DNA of 64,000 nucleotides from Microvirga sp. TS319 (GCF_041276405.1 NZ_JBGGGT010000002.1:1711001-1775000), one strand, 5' to 3'; shown: positions 16,648-26,201, counted from the first letter of the stretch. A program made the numbers and translations. The notes: generated by a model from the sequence alone, not told the origin.

Positions 16648-17436
16648 ATGGCAACGACAGTGACATCCCAAACAGCTCAGACCGCCGCTCTCGACCCGCA
16701 GGCCGAATCCGCCGTGCAGATGATCGACGTGCACAAGTGGTATGGTGAATTCCACGTGCTGCGCGACATCAACCTCGACGTGCGCCGGCGCGAGCGCATC
16801 GTGATCTGCGGTCCGTCGGGGTCCGGCAAGTCCACGATGATCCGCTGCATCAATCGCCTGGAGGAGCACCAGAAGGGCCGCATCATCGTCGACGGAACCG
16901 AGTTGACGAACGACCTCAAGCGCATCGACGAGGTGCGGCGCGACGTCGGCATGGTGTTCCAGCACTTCAACCTCTTCCCGCATCTCACGATCCTCGAGAA
17001 CTGCACGCTCGCGCCGATCTGGGTGAAGAAGATGCCCAAGAAGGAGGCGGAAGAGGTCGCGATGCACTACCTGAAGCGGGTGAAGATCCCGGAACAGGCG
17101 AACAAGTATCCCGGACAGCTGTCGGGCGGTCAGCAGCAGCGCGTGGCGATTGCGCGCTCGCTCTGCATGAGCCCGAAGATCATGCTGTTCGACGAGCCGA
17201 CCTCCGCTCTGGATCCCGAAATGGTGAAGGAGGTGCTCGACACCATGGTGGGGCTCGCCGAGGAGGGCATGACCATGCTCTGCGTCACCCACGAGATGGG
17301 CTTTGCCCGGCAGGTGGCCGACCGGGTGATCTTCATGGATTACGGACAGATCGTGGAAATGAACACGCCCGACGAGTTCTTCAAGAATCCGCAGCACGAG
17401 CGCACCAAGCTCTTCCTGTCCCAGATCCTGCACTGA
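16648..17436 (+). CDS. aapP: General L-amino acid ABC transporter, ATPase
   Basis: A 262-residue ABC ATPase energising AapQM. Walker A is GPSGSGKST (about residue 55), the Q-loop lies in [13 protein letters not shown], the signature is [15 protein letters not shown] and Walker B is [14 protein letters not shown], with the switch His in VTHEMGFA. All catalytic residues are present. It closes the aap operon. A repeat copy and a strong terminator follow at 17574-17600. Confidence 0.96.
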   Translation: MATTVTSQTAQTAALDPQAESAVQMIDVHKWYGEFHVLRDINLDVRRRERIVICGPSGSGKSTMIRCINRLEEHQKGRIIVDGTELTNDLKRIDEVRRDVGMVFQHFNLFPHLTILENCTLAPIWVKKMPKKEAEEVAMHYLKRVKIPEQANKYPGQLSGGQQQRVAIARSLCMSPKIMLFDEPTSALDPEMVKEVLDTMVGLAEEGMTMLCVTHEMGFARQVADRVIFMDYGQIVEMNTPDEFFKNPQHERTKLFLSQILH

Positions 17437-17446
17437 GCCATTCTGC

Positions 17447-17560
17447 TAGAGCAGCGGACGCGGGAAGTGGAATCCACTTTTGGGTCCGATGCTCCCTTCT
17501 TAGAGCAGCGCATTGTTCATTGCGGAATACCGGGTCCACCTTTCCGCACGATGCTCTAGG
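17447..17560. repeat. Family-1 palindromic intergenic repeat
   Basis: A composite copy: TAGAGCAGCGGACGCG, an AAGTGGAATCCACTTTTGGG inner palindrome, TCCGATGCTCCC, then a GCGCATTGTTC module with CGGGTCCACCTTTCCGCACGATGC and CTAG at the end. It sits between aapP and its terminator. Confidence 0.85.
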
Positions 17561-17573
17561 TGCAAAAGAGATA

Positions 17574-17600
17574 GGCCCCGGAACCACCCGGGGCCTTTTT
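17574..17600 (+). terminator. Rho-independent terminator downstream of aapP
   Basis: Eight-bp stem GGCCCCGG/CCGGGGCC with a six-base loop and five T residues. It also faces the end of sseA coming from the other side, so the A-poor left flank makes it directional for the aap operon. Confidence 0.88.
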
Positions 17601-17654
17601 GTTGAGATGCGGCTTTGAAGATCGCCTTGGAAGAGAGGGGAATGCCCGGGCCGC

Positions 17655-18509
17655 TCACCCTCTCTTCGCAGGCCCCGTTTCGACCGGCAGGTCCTCCCGC
17701 GATCCCCATTCGGACCAGGATCCGTCATAGATCGCCTTTGCGGGATGCCCCAGGGTCTCGAAGGCGACCGAAAGAACGGCCGCCGAAACGCCCGAGCCGC
17801 AGCTTGCGATGATGGGGCGGTCGAGATCGAGGCCCGCCTCCCGGATCGCCCGCATGAGACTGGCCTTGTCCTTGAGGCGTCCGTTCTCCACGATATCGCC
17901 CCACGGAAGATTGAGGCTGCCGGGAATGTGTCCCGACCGGAGGCCGGCCCTCGGCTCCGGTGCCTCACCCCTGAACCGGTCGGCAGCGCGTGCATCGATC
18001 ACCTGCGCGGAGTTCGAACGAACCGCATCGTGAACGACGGCGGCGTTCGCGACGGCGGCCGCATTGAAGGAGGGCGTGAAGGTTCGATGGGCGCGGGGCT
18101 GCTCCGGCCCGGTTTCGATCGGCCGGCCCTCCGCCTTCCAGGCGGGAAATCCTCCTTCGAGAATAAAGACCCGGGGAGCGCCGAAGATCTGGAACATCCA
18201 TCGCACGCGCGGAGCGGAGTAGAGGCCGATGCCATCGTAGACGACGATGGTCATGTCCTGACTGATGCCCAGCTTTCCCACGGCTTTCGCAAAATCCTGG
18301 GGCGAGGGGAGCATATGCGGCAGGGACGAGGCGGTGTCCTTGACCGTGTCGATGTCGAAGCGCACCGCGCCTGGAATGTGGCCCGCCAGGAATTCTGCCT
18401 GCGGATCGCGATTCTGCGCCGGCAGATACCAGGAACCGTCGACGATCACGACATTCGGATCGTCGAGATGCTCCTGCAGGCGCTCGGGTGAAACGAAGGG
18501 AGGGGACAT
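17655..18509 (-). CDS. sseA: 3-mercaptopyruvate sulfurtransferase
   Basis: A 284-residue tandem rhodanese protein. The N-terminal domain (residues 1-135) is inactive: it holds LAGHIPGAVRFDID and has no active-site Cys. The C-terminal domain (about 150-284) carries the catalytic loop CGSGVSA with Cys237; this loop type, rather than CRKGVT, marks mercaptopyruvate sulfurtransferase. It moves sulfur from 3-mercaptopyruvate to thiols or cyanide. ATG 18509 follows AGGAG by seven bases. The alaX-like gene ends 41 bases upstream of it on the same strand, so the two may be co-transcribed. Confidence 0.93.
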   Translation of the reverse strand: MSPPFVSPERLQEHLDDPNVVIVDGSWYLPAQNRDPQAEFLAGHIPGAVRFDIDTVKDTASSLPHMLPSPQDFAKAVGKLGISQDMTIVVYDGIGLYSAPRVRWMFQIFGAPRVFILEGGFPAWKAEGRPIETGPEQPRAHRTFTPSFNAAAVANAAVVHDAVRSNSAQVIDARAADRFRGEAPEPRAGLRSGHIPGSLNLPWGDIVENGRLKDKASLMRAIREAGLDLDRPIIASCGSGVSAAVLSVAFETLGHPAKAIYDGSWSEWGSREDLPVETGPAKRG

Positions 18510-18549
18510 GGGAATGCTCCTGGCGGTGTCCTGTCGATGAAATAGCGCT

Positions 18550-19272
18550 TCAGTCCACAAGGGACAGGCGAACGCGGCGGTTCTGCTTGCCCTTCTTCTC
18601 GATGTCGGTGACGAGGGCCCGGCCGATCTCGCCGGTGCGGCGCACATGCGTGCCGCCGCAGGGCTGAAGATCGATTCCCTCGATCTCCACGAGGCGCACC
18701 CGGCCCGATCCGCGCGGGGGTTTCACCGACATGGTCTTCACGAGACCGGGATTCGCATCGAGCTCCTCGTCCGTGATCCAGCGCTCCGTGACGGGCGCAT
18801 CACGCGCGATCAATGCGTTCAGACGGTCGGTCAGCTCGGCCTTGTCGAGACCCGCATCGGGAATGTCGAAATCGAGGCGTCCGTCGCCGTCGCCGACCGC
18901 GCCGCCGGTGACCGGATAAGGCAGAACGACGCTCAGGACGTGCAGCGCGGTATGGACGCGCATGCGCTTGAAGCGACGCTCCCAATCGAGTTCGATCTCG
19001 ACGTTCTCTCCCTGGGAAAAGCTCGAGGCGGCCTCCGGGCCCACCAGATGAACGACCTGCGAGCGGTCGGAGCCGTAAACCGTGTTGGTCACGGTGACCG
19101 AATCGCCGTTCCGACGCCGGATGAAGCCGACATCGCCCGGCTGGCCGCCGCCTTGAGCATAGAACACGGTCCGGTCGAGGATGACGCCACCCTCGGGCGT
19201 CACATCGAGAACGGTCGCCGTGCAGGAACGGGCATAGGCATCGTCGCGAAACAGGAGAGTGGTGGCGGTCAT
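18550..19272 (-). CDS. AlaX-type alanyl-tRNA editing protein
   Basis: A 240-residue free-standing editing protein, homologous to the editing domain of alanyl-tRNA synthetase. It hydrolyses mischarged Ser- or Gly-tRNA(Ala). The zinc ligands are visible as HTALH (residues 107-111) and the later CGGTH motif near residue 205. The FYAQGGGQPGD loop at about 37-47 is the conserved substrate pocket. It includes the N-terminal beta-barrel domain, so it is the longer AlaX-M type. No strong ribosome binding site precedes ATG 19272; an open frame ends two bases upstream and could provide coupling. Confidence 0.9.
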   Translation of the reverse strand: MTATTLLFRDDAYARSCTATVLDVTPEGGVILDRTVFYAQGGGQPGDVGFIRRRNGDSVTVTNTVYGSDRSQVVHLVGPEAASSFSQGENVEIELDWERRFKRMRVHTALHVLSVVLPYPVTGGAVGDGDGRLDFDIPDAGLDKAELTDRLNALIARDAPVTERWITDEELDANPGLVKTMSVKPPRGSGRVRLVEIEGIDLQPCGGTHVRRTGEIGRALVTDIEKKGKQNRRVRLSLVD

Positions 19273-19274
19273 GG

Positions 19275-19607
19275 TCAATCCGGGAGACGAGGATGCGGGA
19301 GCGTTCCCGCGCAGGGATCCCGATGCTGCTGGAAACCAGAGGGTCGGGTCAAGCCGTCGACGGATCGGGCTTTCGGTGTTGCGCGGACATTTGAGCACCT
19401 GAGCGTTTCCGTCCCTGAGCCCGCAAACGATGGTGCGGGTGCATGATTCCAGCGCGGGTGTGGATAAGTCTGCGAAGTCGTTTCATCGTCGAGGACAAAA
19501 AAATCCGGACGAACGACCGCTCCCACCGGATCACGGACGAAAATTGCGCCGTCTTTCGTGAGGACCATCGGAATTTCGCTCCGCAATTTGTGAATCGGGG
19601 CTGTCAT
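19275..19607 (-). CDS. Possible short hypothetical protein upstream of alaX (low confidence)
   Basis: A 110-residue open frame ending with TGA two bases before the AlaX start codon, a spacing typical of coupled genes. The first 60 residues (starting MTAPIHKLRSEIPMVLTK) look protein-like with hydrophobic and acidic blocks, while the rest is Arg/Pro-rich and unconvincing. The ATG has only a weak GATGGA ahead of it. It could equally be a non-coding leader. The region 19608-19887 holds no other convincing gene. Confidence 0.25.
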   Translation of the reverse strand: MTAPIHKLRSEIPMVLTKDGAIFVRDPVGAVVRPDFFVLDDETTSQTYPHPRWNHAPAPSFAGSGTETLRCSNVRATPKARSVDGLTRPSGFQQHRDPCAGTLPHPRLPD

Positions 19608-19629
19608 TCCATCGAGCGATGGCCTTGGG

Positions 19630-19699
19630 TTCGAACCTGCGGGCCCTTTCGAACCTGCGAGGTGCCGTGGATGTGCGATGAGACTTGCGATGAGACTTG
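19630..19699 (+). repeat. Short direct repeats in the alaX to tRNA-Asn gap
   Basis: Two kinds of short repeat lie together. TTCGAACCTGCG occurs at 19630-19641 and again at 19648-19659. TGCGATGAGACT occurs twice in perfect tandem at 19674-19697. They look like local slippage products rather than a mobile element. Confidence 0.75.
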
Positions 19700-19887
19700 G
19701 TCGCATCCGGGAAATGGAATCGTCACGGTCCCATTGAGGGCAGGGGCACGATGCGACGGGATCGGTGGCTCGGCAACGGAATGTGCGGACAAGGGCAATC
19801 GCCACGCTTGCCGGCATGCGTGCCTGCAGAGGCCAAAGGCCAGCTTACAGGGAGAAAACCGAGTTCTTCGTGATTGGGGAGAGAAAT

Positions 19888-19962
19888 TGGCTCCGGCGGT
19901 AGGATTCGAACCTACGACCAACGGATTAACAGTCCGCTGCGCTACCGCTGCGCCACGCCGGA
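19888..19962 (-). tRNA. tRNA-Asn (anticodon GTT)
   Basis: On the minus strand a full cloverleaf can be folded. The acceptor stem is TCCGGCG/CGCCGGA with discriminator G, the anticodon loop is CTGTTAATC with anticodon GTT, and the T arm carries GGTTCGAATCC. The 3' CCA is encoded (19888-19890). Confidence 0.96.
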
Positions 19963-20162
19963 ATAAGCCATACCTTCGAGAGGCGGTGCCTCTCTATCGC
20001 CAGGGCTGCCGGAGCAGCTCTCGTCGGCGACGGTGCGTGGCATATAACACGGGTTTGGCGCGTTGCAAGCCCCTTTCGTCGGCGATCTCGCAAAACGGGC
20101 TGTTGCTCTTTGGGAGGGCACTTGCTATGAGGCTTCCGCCGCAGTCGCGGTACGCCCCGGAT

Positions 20163-20236
20163 GGCCTCGTGGCGGAGTGGTTACGCAGAGGACTGCAAAT
20201 CCTTGCACCCCGGTTCGATTCCGGGCGAGGCCTCCA
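20163..20236 (+). tRNA. tRNA-Cys (anticodon GCA)
   Basis: Cloverleaf with acceptor stem GGCCTCG/CGAGGCC, discriminator T and encoded CCA. The anticodon loop is CTGCAAATC (GCA) and the T arm CGGTTCGATTCCG. It ends 25 bases before the start codon of the PCMT-family gene, so both may share a transcript. Confidence 0.96.
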
Positions 20237-20261
20237 AGTCGAATTTCTGAAGGCAATCCCT

Positions 20262-20924
20262 ATGGTCGATTTCTCGCAAGCGCGCCGAATGATGGTTGAT
20301 AGCCAGCTGCGCACTTTCGATGTGAACGACATCTCGCTGCTCGATGCCATGGGCAGCGTTCCGCGTGAGACGTTCGTTCTCCCCGGCCGTGAGGGGCTTG
20401 CCTATATCGACCAGGACATCCTGATCGATGAAGGTGCCGCCCGCCGGTACATGCTCTCCCCGATGAACTTGGGCCGCATGATTCAGGCTCTGAGCGTCGT
20501 GGCCGGAGACAAGGCCTTGGATGTGGCCTGTGGTCGCGGTTATGCCTCCGCCGTCCTCGCCGAGCTCGGCGCCCAGGTGACGGCGCTGGAATCGGATGAG
20601 GCTCTCGTCGTCGAGGCGAGGAACAGCCTTGCGGCTGCCGGCTTCGATGGCGTCGAGGTGGTGATGGGCGCTCTCGATCGGGGGCACCCGAAGAATGCTC
20701 CCTATAACGTTATTCTGATCAATGGTGCGGTCGATCTGCGTCCGGACGGGCTTCTGGAGCAGTTGGCTGATGGCGGCCGCCTGGTTTGCGTGAAGGGCCG
20801 CGGCCGCGCGGCGCGCGTGACGCTTTATGTGCGCACGGGCAATGTGTTCGGTGAGCGGACCCTGTTCGACGCGGCGGCTCCCGTGCTCGCGCCCTTCGTG
20901 CAAGAGCCCGGTTTCACGTTCTAG
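20262..20924 (+). CDS. Protein-L-isoaspartate O-methyltransferase family protein
   Basis: A 220-residue SAM-dependent methyltransferase of the PCMT family. The N-terminal MVDSQLRTFDVND segment and the SAM motif I ALDVACGRGYASAVLAELG (about residue 80) are typical. In true Pcm enzymes motif I reads EIGTGSGY. Here CGRGY replaces it, and the protein belongs to a shorter alphaproteobacterial subgroup found directly before tolC, so isoaspartate repair is not certain. ATG 20262 follows GAAGG by seven bases. The stop TAG is the first triplet of a family-1 repeat. Confidence 0.83.
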   Translation: MVDFSQARRMMVDSQLRTFDVNDISLLDAMGSVPRETFVLPGREGLAYIDQDILIDEGAARRYMLSPMNLGRMIQALSVVAGDKALDVACGRGYASAVLAELGAQVTALESDEALVVEARNSLAAAGFDGVEVVMGALDRGHPKNAPYNVILINGAVDLRPDGLLEQLADGGRLVCVKGRGRAARVTLYVRTGNVFGERTLFDAAAPVLAPFVQEPGFTF

Positions 20925-21092
20925 CGCATCGTGTGGCCCTTCGGGCCCGCTCAGGCGAAGCGCTCCTCAAGTCTATATTCTTGAGTATCTTTTCAGGCAA
21001 AACCGGTTCCCACTTTCGTGCTCGATGCTCTCGGAGGGAGTATCGGGGTCAGCCCCCCAAAGTGGATGCCACTTTTGGGTCCGTTGCCCTGG
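20922..21092. repeat. Family-1 palindromic intergenic repeat
   Basis: Begins with TAGCGCATCGTG at the stop codon of the preceding gene. It includes a GGCAAAACCGGTTCCCACTTTCGTGCTCGATGCTC module and the CCAAAGTGGATGCCACTTTTGGGTCCG palindrome. It is followed by about 200 bases of leader before tolC with no gene seen. Confidence 0.8.
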
Positions 21093-21300
21093 TCCCGGTC
21101 TCTAAATCCTTAATATCCTTTAAATCCTTCGAGAAAGGTGTCGCTTTTTTGCGCCACCTCGCTGCTAAAATGCCGTTGCGAGCTGTGCGTTATTGCCGAC
21201 TCGGCCGTGATGGGTATTGTTGCGCTTTAAATCGTGCGAGGCTTGTGAATCGGTTTCGCTCGTGAGTTTTTTGGTATCTTGGGTCGTTAGGCAGGTCAGC

Positions 21301-22713
21301 GTGAACGGGAAGCAATCCAGCAGGCAGAATCGCATCCTCCTCGGGGCCATGACCTCCGTGTTCGTTTTGGCGGCTGCGAGCAACGTTTCGGCCGAGACGC
21401 TGGAAAGCGCTCTGGCCAAGTCCTATGGCAACAACCCCAACTTGAACGCTCAGCGCGCCAGCGTGCGTGCGACGGATGAAAACGTCGCCCAGGCGAAGTC
21501 CGGCTATCGCCCGACGATCACCGGCACGGCCGATATCGCGCGCACTTATTCCAACTATGACAGCCGCACCCCGTCGACGATCTTGGGCGGCGGGGAGCAA
21601 ACCACGATCCTCACCCCTCGCGGCTTCGGGATCGAGGTCAACCAGACGGTCTTCGACGGCTTCCGGACGGACAATTCCGTGCGCCGGGCCGAATCCGGCG
21701 TCCTCGCGGCCCGCGAAGACCTGACCACGACGGAGCAATCCACTCTGGTCAATGCCGCTACGGCCTACATGGACGTGCTGCGGGACACGGCGATTCTCGA
21801 CCTTCAGCGCAACAACGTCGAGGTCATCGACGAACAGCTCCGCCAGACCCGGGACCGGTTCAATGTCGGCGAGGTGACCCGGACCGACGTGGCCCAGGCG
21901 GAATCACGTCTGGCGGCCGCCCGCTCGCAGGAAGCCCAGGCCGAGGCCAATCTGCGGGCGAGCATCGCGCGCTATCGGCAGTTCGTGGGCGTCGAGCCGC
22001 GGCAGCTGGCGCCCGGGCGGCCCCTCGACAAGCTCACTCCCGGTTCGCTGGATAGGGCGCTCAAGGTCGCTTTCGGCGAGCATCCGGCCATCAAGGCGGC
22101 CCAGCACCAGGTCGACGCGGCCGAACTCCAGGTCAAGATCGCGGAAGGCGCCCTGGCTCCGCAGCTCGGCGTCACGGCCTCCGTCTCCCAGCGCTACGAC
22201 ACCCGGATCGGCAACGACGAGAACCTCATCGCCTCCGCCGGGGCTCGCCTGACGGTTCCCATCTATGAAGGCGGTCAGGCCTATTCCGCCACGCGGCAGG
22301 CCAAGGAGCAGGCCGGTCAGGCTCAGCTCCAGGCCGACTGGGTCCGCGATCAGGTGCGCGCCGCCGTCGTCTCGAACTGGGGCGCTCTCGAAGCGGCTCG
22401 CGCGCAGATCCAGGCGGCCCAGGCTCAGATCGATGCCGCCGAAACCGCTCTGAGCGGTGTCCGCGAGGAAGCCCGGGTCGGCCAGCGCACCACCCTCGAC
22501 GTGCTGAACGCCCAGCAGGAGCTTCTCACGGCGCGCGTGAACCTGATTCAGGCGCAGCGCGATCGCGTCGTGGCCTCCTATCAGCTCGTCAGCGCGATGG
22601 GTCGCCTCAATTCCCGCGCCCTGGGCCTCGCCGTGAATCACTACAGCCCCAAGGTTCACTACGATCAGGTCAAAGATCTCTGGATCGGTACGACGACGCC
22701 TGACGGTCGTTGA
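21301..22713 (+). CDS. tolC: TolC-family outer membrane efflux/secretion protein
   Basis: A 470-residue outer-membrane channel with a signal peptide ending near SNVSAET (about residue 32). Two homologous halves each contain long coiled-coil helices and a beta segment: TRDRFNVGEVTRTDVAQAESRLAAAR in the first and REEARVGQRTTLDVLNAQQELLTAR in the second, the classic TolC repeat. It serves as exit duct for type I secretion and drug efflux systems and could serve the RTX protease at 4.3 kb. GTG 21301 gives a proper signal peptide; an upstream start at 21217 would place 28 charged residues ahead of it. Confidence 0.93.
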   Translation: MNGKQSSRQNRILLGAMTSVFVLAAASNVSAETLESALAKSYGNNPNLNAQRASVRATDENVAQAKSGYRPTITGTADIARTYSNYDSRTPSTILGGGEQTTILTPRGFGIEVNQTVFDGFRTDNSVRRAESGVLAAREDLTTTEQSTLVNAATAYMDVLRDTAILDLQRNNVEVIDEQLRQTRDRFNVGEVTRTDVAQAESRLAAARSQEAQAEANLRASIARYRQFVGVEPRQLAPGRPLDKLTPGSLDRALKVAFGEHPAIKAAQHQVDAAELQVKIAEGALAPQLGVTASVSQRYDTRIGNDENLIASAGARLTVPIYEGGQAYSATRQAKEQAGQAQLQADWVRDQVRAAVVSNWGALEAARAQIQAAQAQIDAAETALSGVREEARVGQRTTLDVLNAQQELLTARVNLIQAQRDRVVASYQLVSAMGRLNSRALGLAVNHYSPKVHYDQVKDLWIGTTTPDGR

Positions 22714-22720
22714 TAAGTAT

Positions 22721-22760
22721 CGGGGCTGGAACGGTTTGGTTCCGGCCCCGCTTGTTTTCT
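22721..22760 (+). terminator. Rho-independent terminator of tolC
   Basis: Twelve-bp stem CGGGGCTGGAAC/GTTCCGGCCCCG with one T-G pair and a GGTTTG loop, followed by CTTGTTTTCT. It begins seven bases after the stop codon. Confidence 0.85.
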
Positions 22761-22833
22761 GCGGGTTTGCGTAAAATACTCATAATATTCTCGATAAAGA
22801 GATTCTAAGAACTCTATTTTACTGGGTGGGGCG

Positions 22834-23394
22834 ATGGGTTCGATGAACCTGAAGGCTAACGAGCCGTCGATGGATGATATTTTAGCATCCATCCGCCGGA
22901 TTATTTCAGAGGATCCCGAGCCTAGCGCAAGCGAGTCCGACCCGACGCCGTTGCAAACCGTTCTCGACATCGCCGAACGCCACGTATCATCCGGCTTTTA
23001 TTCCGGCACCTTACCTGAGCCTGCCGGGGAAGAATGGCCTCTTGCCCAGGAGGGGCCGTTCCGGAGCGAGCCCTCCTACGCCCGCGCAAGGGACAGTGAA
23101 GAGGCCGCGAAGCCCGTTCGATCCGTGCCCTCCGAAAGGGCGGCTGCTCAGGCCTTCTCGCAGCCTTGCGAGCGGAATCCGGGCGAGGCCCTGATGTCCC
23201 GCGCGGCCGAAACATCGGTCTCCGAGGCTTTCGCCCAACTGGCGGCGGCGCGTGCGGCAAGCCGGTCGCCGACGATCGAGGAGCTGATGAAGGAAATGCT
23301 CCGCCCCATGCTCAGGGCGTGGCTCGATGAAAACCTTCCTGACCTCGTCGAACGCCTCGTCCAGGCCGAAATCAAGCGCCTGACGCGAGGCTAA
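22834..23394 (+). CDS. PopZ-like DUF2497 polar organising protein
   Basis: A 186-residue protein with the two conserved ends of the PopZ family. The N-terminal helix EPSMDDILASIRRIISED (residues 10-27) binds client proteins. The C-terminal multimerisation region (about 142-186) includes TIEELMKEMLRPMLRAWLDENL and ends in VERLVQAEIKRLTRG. The middle is variable, acidic and Pro-rich, as expected of a disordered spacer. PopZ forms a condensate at cell poles that anchors ParB-parS and cell-cycle kinases. The tolC-popZ-valS order is conserved in this order of bacteria. Confidence 0.88.
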   Translation: MGSMNLKANEPSMDDILASIRRIISEDPEPSASESDPTPLQTVLDIAERHVSSGFYSGTLPEPAGEEWPLAQEGPFRSEPSYARARDSEEAAKPVRSVPSERAAAQAFSQPCERNPGEALMSRAAETSVSEAFAQLAAARAASRSPTIEELMKEMLRPMLRAWLDENLPDLVERLVQAEIKRLTRG

Positions 23395-23492
23395 GCTTGA
23401 AGTTTTCGTCCATCGGTTGACTTCCCTCGATCCGTCCGGTTTGTAGCCGTCTTGCTTGCGCGTTTGGCGCGCCAACAGGCCGGTACCACATC

Positions 23493-26201
23493 ATGATGGA
23501 CAAGACGTTCGACCCCGCTTCCGTCGAAGCACGCATCGCCACCCGTTGGGAGGAGGCCGAGGCCTTCAAGGCCGGACGGCCCGATCGTAAGGGCGCCGAC
23601 CCTTATTCCATCGTCATTCCGCCGCCGAACGTAACCGGCTCGCTCCATATGGGGCATGCCCTCAACAACACGATTCAGGACATCCTCTGCCGCTTCGAGC
23701 GCATGCGCGGGCGCGACGTGCTCTGGCAGCCGGGCACCGACCATGCGGGCATTGCCACCCAGATGGTGGTCGAGCGCCGGCTGATGGAAAAGCAGATCCA
23801 CCGCCGCGAACTCGGCCGTGAGGAATTCATCAAGCGCGTGTGGGAGTGGAAAGAGGAGTCCGGCGGTACCATCGTGCGCCAGCTCAAGCGCCTGGGCGCC
23901 TCCTGCGACTGGTCCCGCGAGCGCTTCACCATGGACGAGGGCCTGTCAAAGGCCGTCCTCAAGGTGTTCGTGGATCTCTACGGCCAGGGGCTGATCTACA
24001 AGGACAAGCGCCTCGTGAACTGGGACCCCAAGTTCCAGACCGCGATCTCCGACCTGGAGGTGATGCAGGTCGAGGTGAAGGGCAATCTCTGGCATATCCG
24101 CTACGCCATCGAGGGAATGCCCGACCGCTCGATCACCGTCGCGACCACGCGGCCCGAGACGATGCTCGGCGACGTCGCGGTCGCCGTGCACCCGGAGGAC
24201 GAGCGCTACAAGGACCTGATCGGCAAGTTCGCCGTCCTGCCCCTGGTCGGCCGCCGCATTCCGATCGTCGCGGACGAGTATTCGGATCCCGAGAAGGGCA
24301 CGGGCGCGGTGAAGATCACGCCCGCGCACGACTTCAACGATTTCGAGGTCGGCAAGCGCCACAAGCTGCCGCTGATCAACATCTTCGGCACGGAGGCGCA
24401 GCTCGCGCTCTCCGGCAACGAGAGCTTCCTTGAGGGCCTCACCGAGACGGACGACCTGAAGGCGGTTCTCGCCCTCGACGGCCTCGACCGCTTCGAGGCT
24501 CGCAAGCGCATCGTCGCCATGCTCGAGGAGCGCGAGATCCTCGTGCAGATCGAGCCGCACACCCATACGGTGCCGCATGGCGACCGCTCGAACGTGGTCA
24601 TCGAGCCCTATCTGACCGACCAGTGGTACGTGAACGTGAAGCCGCTGGCCGACCGCGCGCTCGACGCCGTGCGCAAGGGCAAGACCAAGTTCGTGCCCGA
24701 GAACTGGGAGAAGACCTACTTCCAGTGGCTGGAGAACATCGAGCCGTGGTGCATCTCGCGCCAGCTCTGGTGGGGCCATCAGATCCCGGCCTGGTATGAC
24801 GACGAGGGCAACGTCTTCGTGGCGCATTCGGAAGAGGACGCGAAGGCTCAAGCCCGCGCCAAGCATGGCCACGACGTGGCGCTCAAGCGCGACGAGGACG
24901 TGCTCGACACCTGGTTCTCCTCCGCGCTCTGGCCGTTCTCGACGCTCGGCTGGCCGGACGAGACGCCGGAGCTGAAGCGCTACTACCCGACCAATACCCT
25001 GGTCACGGGCTTCGACATCATCTTCTTCTGGGTCGCCCGGATGATGATGATGGGTCTGCACTTCATGGAGGAAGTGCCGTTCGACACGGTCTATATCCAC
25101 GCCCTCGTCCGCGACGAGAAGGGCGCGAAGATGTCGAAGTCGAAGGGCAACGTCATCGACCCGCTCGACGTGATCGAGCAATACGGCGCGGATGCACTGC
25201 GCATGACCCTGTCGGCCATGGCGGCGCAGGGACGCGACATCAAGCTGTCCGTGCAGCGTGTCGAAGGCTACCGCAACTTCGCGACCAAGATCTGGAACGC
25301 GGCGCGCTTTGCCGAGATGAACGAGTGCAAGCGGGTCGACGGTTTCGATCCCAAGGCGGTCGGGGAGACGCTCAACAAATGGGCGCTCAGCGAATGCGCG
25401 AAGGCCATCAACGAGGTCGCCGCCGGCATCCAGGCCTACCGCTTCAACGAGGCGGCGCTCGCGGCCTATCGCTTCGTGTGGAACGTGTTCTGCGACTGGA
25501 CGCTGGAACTCGCCAAGCCCGTGCTGCAGGGTGCCGATTCTCCGGCCAAGACGGAGACCCGCGCCACGATCGCGTTCATTCTCGATGAGATCTGCAAGCT
25601 GCTTCATCCCTTCATGCCCTTCCTCACGGAAGAGCTGTGGGACGTGAAGGGGCAGGAGGGGCCGAAGCGTGAGACGGTCCTGGCGCTGGCGCCGTGGTCG
25701 AACCTCGATCATCTCATCGACGGCCAGGCCGAGGCCGAGATCGGCTGGGTGGTTGACCTCGTCAACGAGATCCGCTCCGCCCGTTCCGAGACGAACGTGC
25801 CCGCCGGCGCGCAGATCCCGCTTGCGCTCGTCGCGTCCTCCGCCGACGTGAAGGCCCGGGCGGACCGCTGGGGCGATATCGTGAAGCGTCTCGCGCGCCT
25901 CTCCGAGATCTCCTTCGTCGACGCGGCGCCGAAGAGCTCGATCCAGCTCCTCATCCGCGGTGAAGTGGCGGCGCTTCCGCTGGAGGGCGTGATCGACCTC
26001 GATGCCGAGCGCGCGCGTCTCGCCAAGGAGATCCAGAAGCTCGACGTCGATATCGGCAAGATCGACGCGAAGCTCGGGAATGCCGACTTCATCAAGCGCG
26101 CCCCCGAAGAGGTGGTCGACGAGCAGCGCGAGCGCCGCGAGGACGCTCTCGCCCGCAAGACCAAGATGGAAGAGGCGCTCGGGCGTCTGAAGGACGCCTA
26201 G
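23493..26201 (+). CDS. valS: Valyl-tRNA synthetase
   Basis: A 902-residue class I synthetase charging tRNA(Val). The HIGH motif appears as HMGH at residues 52-55 after PPPNVTGSL. The KMSKS loop is AKMSKSKGN near residue 550. The editing CP1 domain with TTRPETMLGDVAV lies around 215-230, and the C-terminal tRNA-binding coiled coil (DLDAERARLAKEIQKLDVD) at about 835-895. All domains are intact. The TAG stop codon is the first triplet of a family-1 repeat. Confidence 0.97.
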   Translation: MMDKTFDPASVEARIATRWEEAEAFKAGRPDRKGADPYSIVIPPPNVTGSLHMGHALNNTIQDILCRFERMRGRDVLWQPGTDHAGIATQMVVERRLMEKQIHRRELGREEFIKRVWEWKEESGGTIVRQLKRLGASCDWSRERFTMDEGLSKAVLKVFVDLYGQGLIYKDKRLVNWDPKFQTAISDLEVMQVEVKGNLWHIRYAIEGMPDRSITVATTRPETMLGDVAVAVHPEDERYKDLIGKFAVLPLVGRRIPIVADEYSDPEKGTGAVKITPAHDFNDFEVGKRHKLPLINIFGTEAQLALSGNESFLEGLTETDDLKAVLALDGLDRFEARKRIVAMLEEREILVQIEPHTHTVPHGDRSNVVIEPYLTDQWYVNVKPLADRALDAVRKGKTKFVPENWEKTYFQWLENIEPWCISRQLWWGHQIPAWYDDEGNVFVAHSEEDAKAQARAKHGHDVALKRDEDVLDTWFSSALWPFSTLGWPDETPELKRYYPTNTLVTGFDIIFFWVARMMMMGLHFMEEVPFDTVYIHALVRDEKGAKMSKSKGNVIDPLDVIEQYGADALRMTLSAMAAQGRDIKLSVQRVEGYRNFATKIWNAARFAEMNECKRVDGFDPKAVGETLNKWALSECAKAINEVAAGIQAYRFNEAALAAYRFVWNVFCDWTLELAKPVLQGADSPAKTETRATIAFILDEICKLLHPFMPFLTEELWDVKGQEGPKRETVLALAPWSNLDHLIDGQAEAEIGWVVDLVNEIRSARSETNVPAGAQIPLALVASSADVKARADRWGDIVKRLARLSEISFVDAAPKSSIQLLIRGEVAALPLEGVIDLDAERARLAKEIQKLDVDIGKIDAKLGNADFIKRAPEEVVDEQRERREDALARKTKMEEALGRLKDA

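Noticed and set aside
19649..19665. tRNA fragment suggested by TTCGAACC words
   Set aside because: Only T-loop-like words are present; no acceptor or anticodon stem can be formed.
19443..19888. Plus-strand frame running through the alaX-tRNA gap and both tRNAs into the PCMT gene
   Set aside because: It crosses two tRNA genes and has no domain before codon 274; the real start is ATG 20262 with GAAGG.
23946..25712. Open frame of about 588 codons on the minus strand
   Set aside because: Fully antisense to valS, with no ribosome binding site or protein family features.
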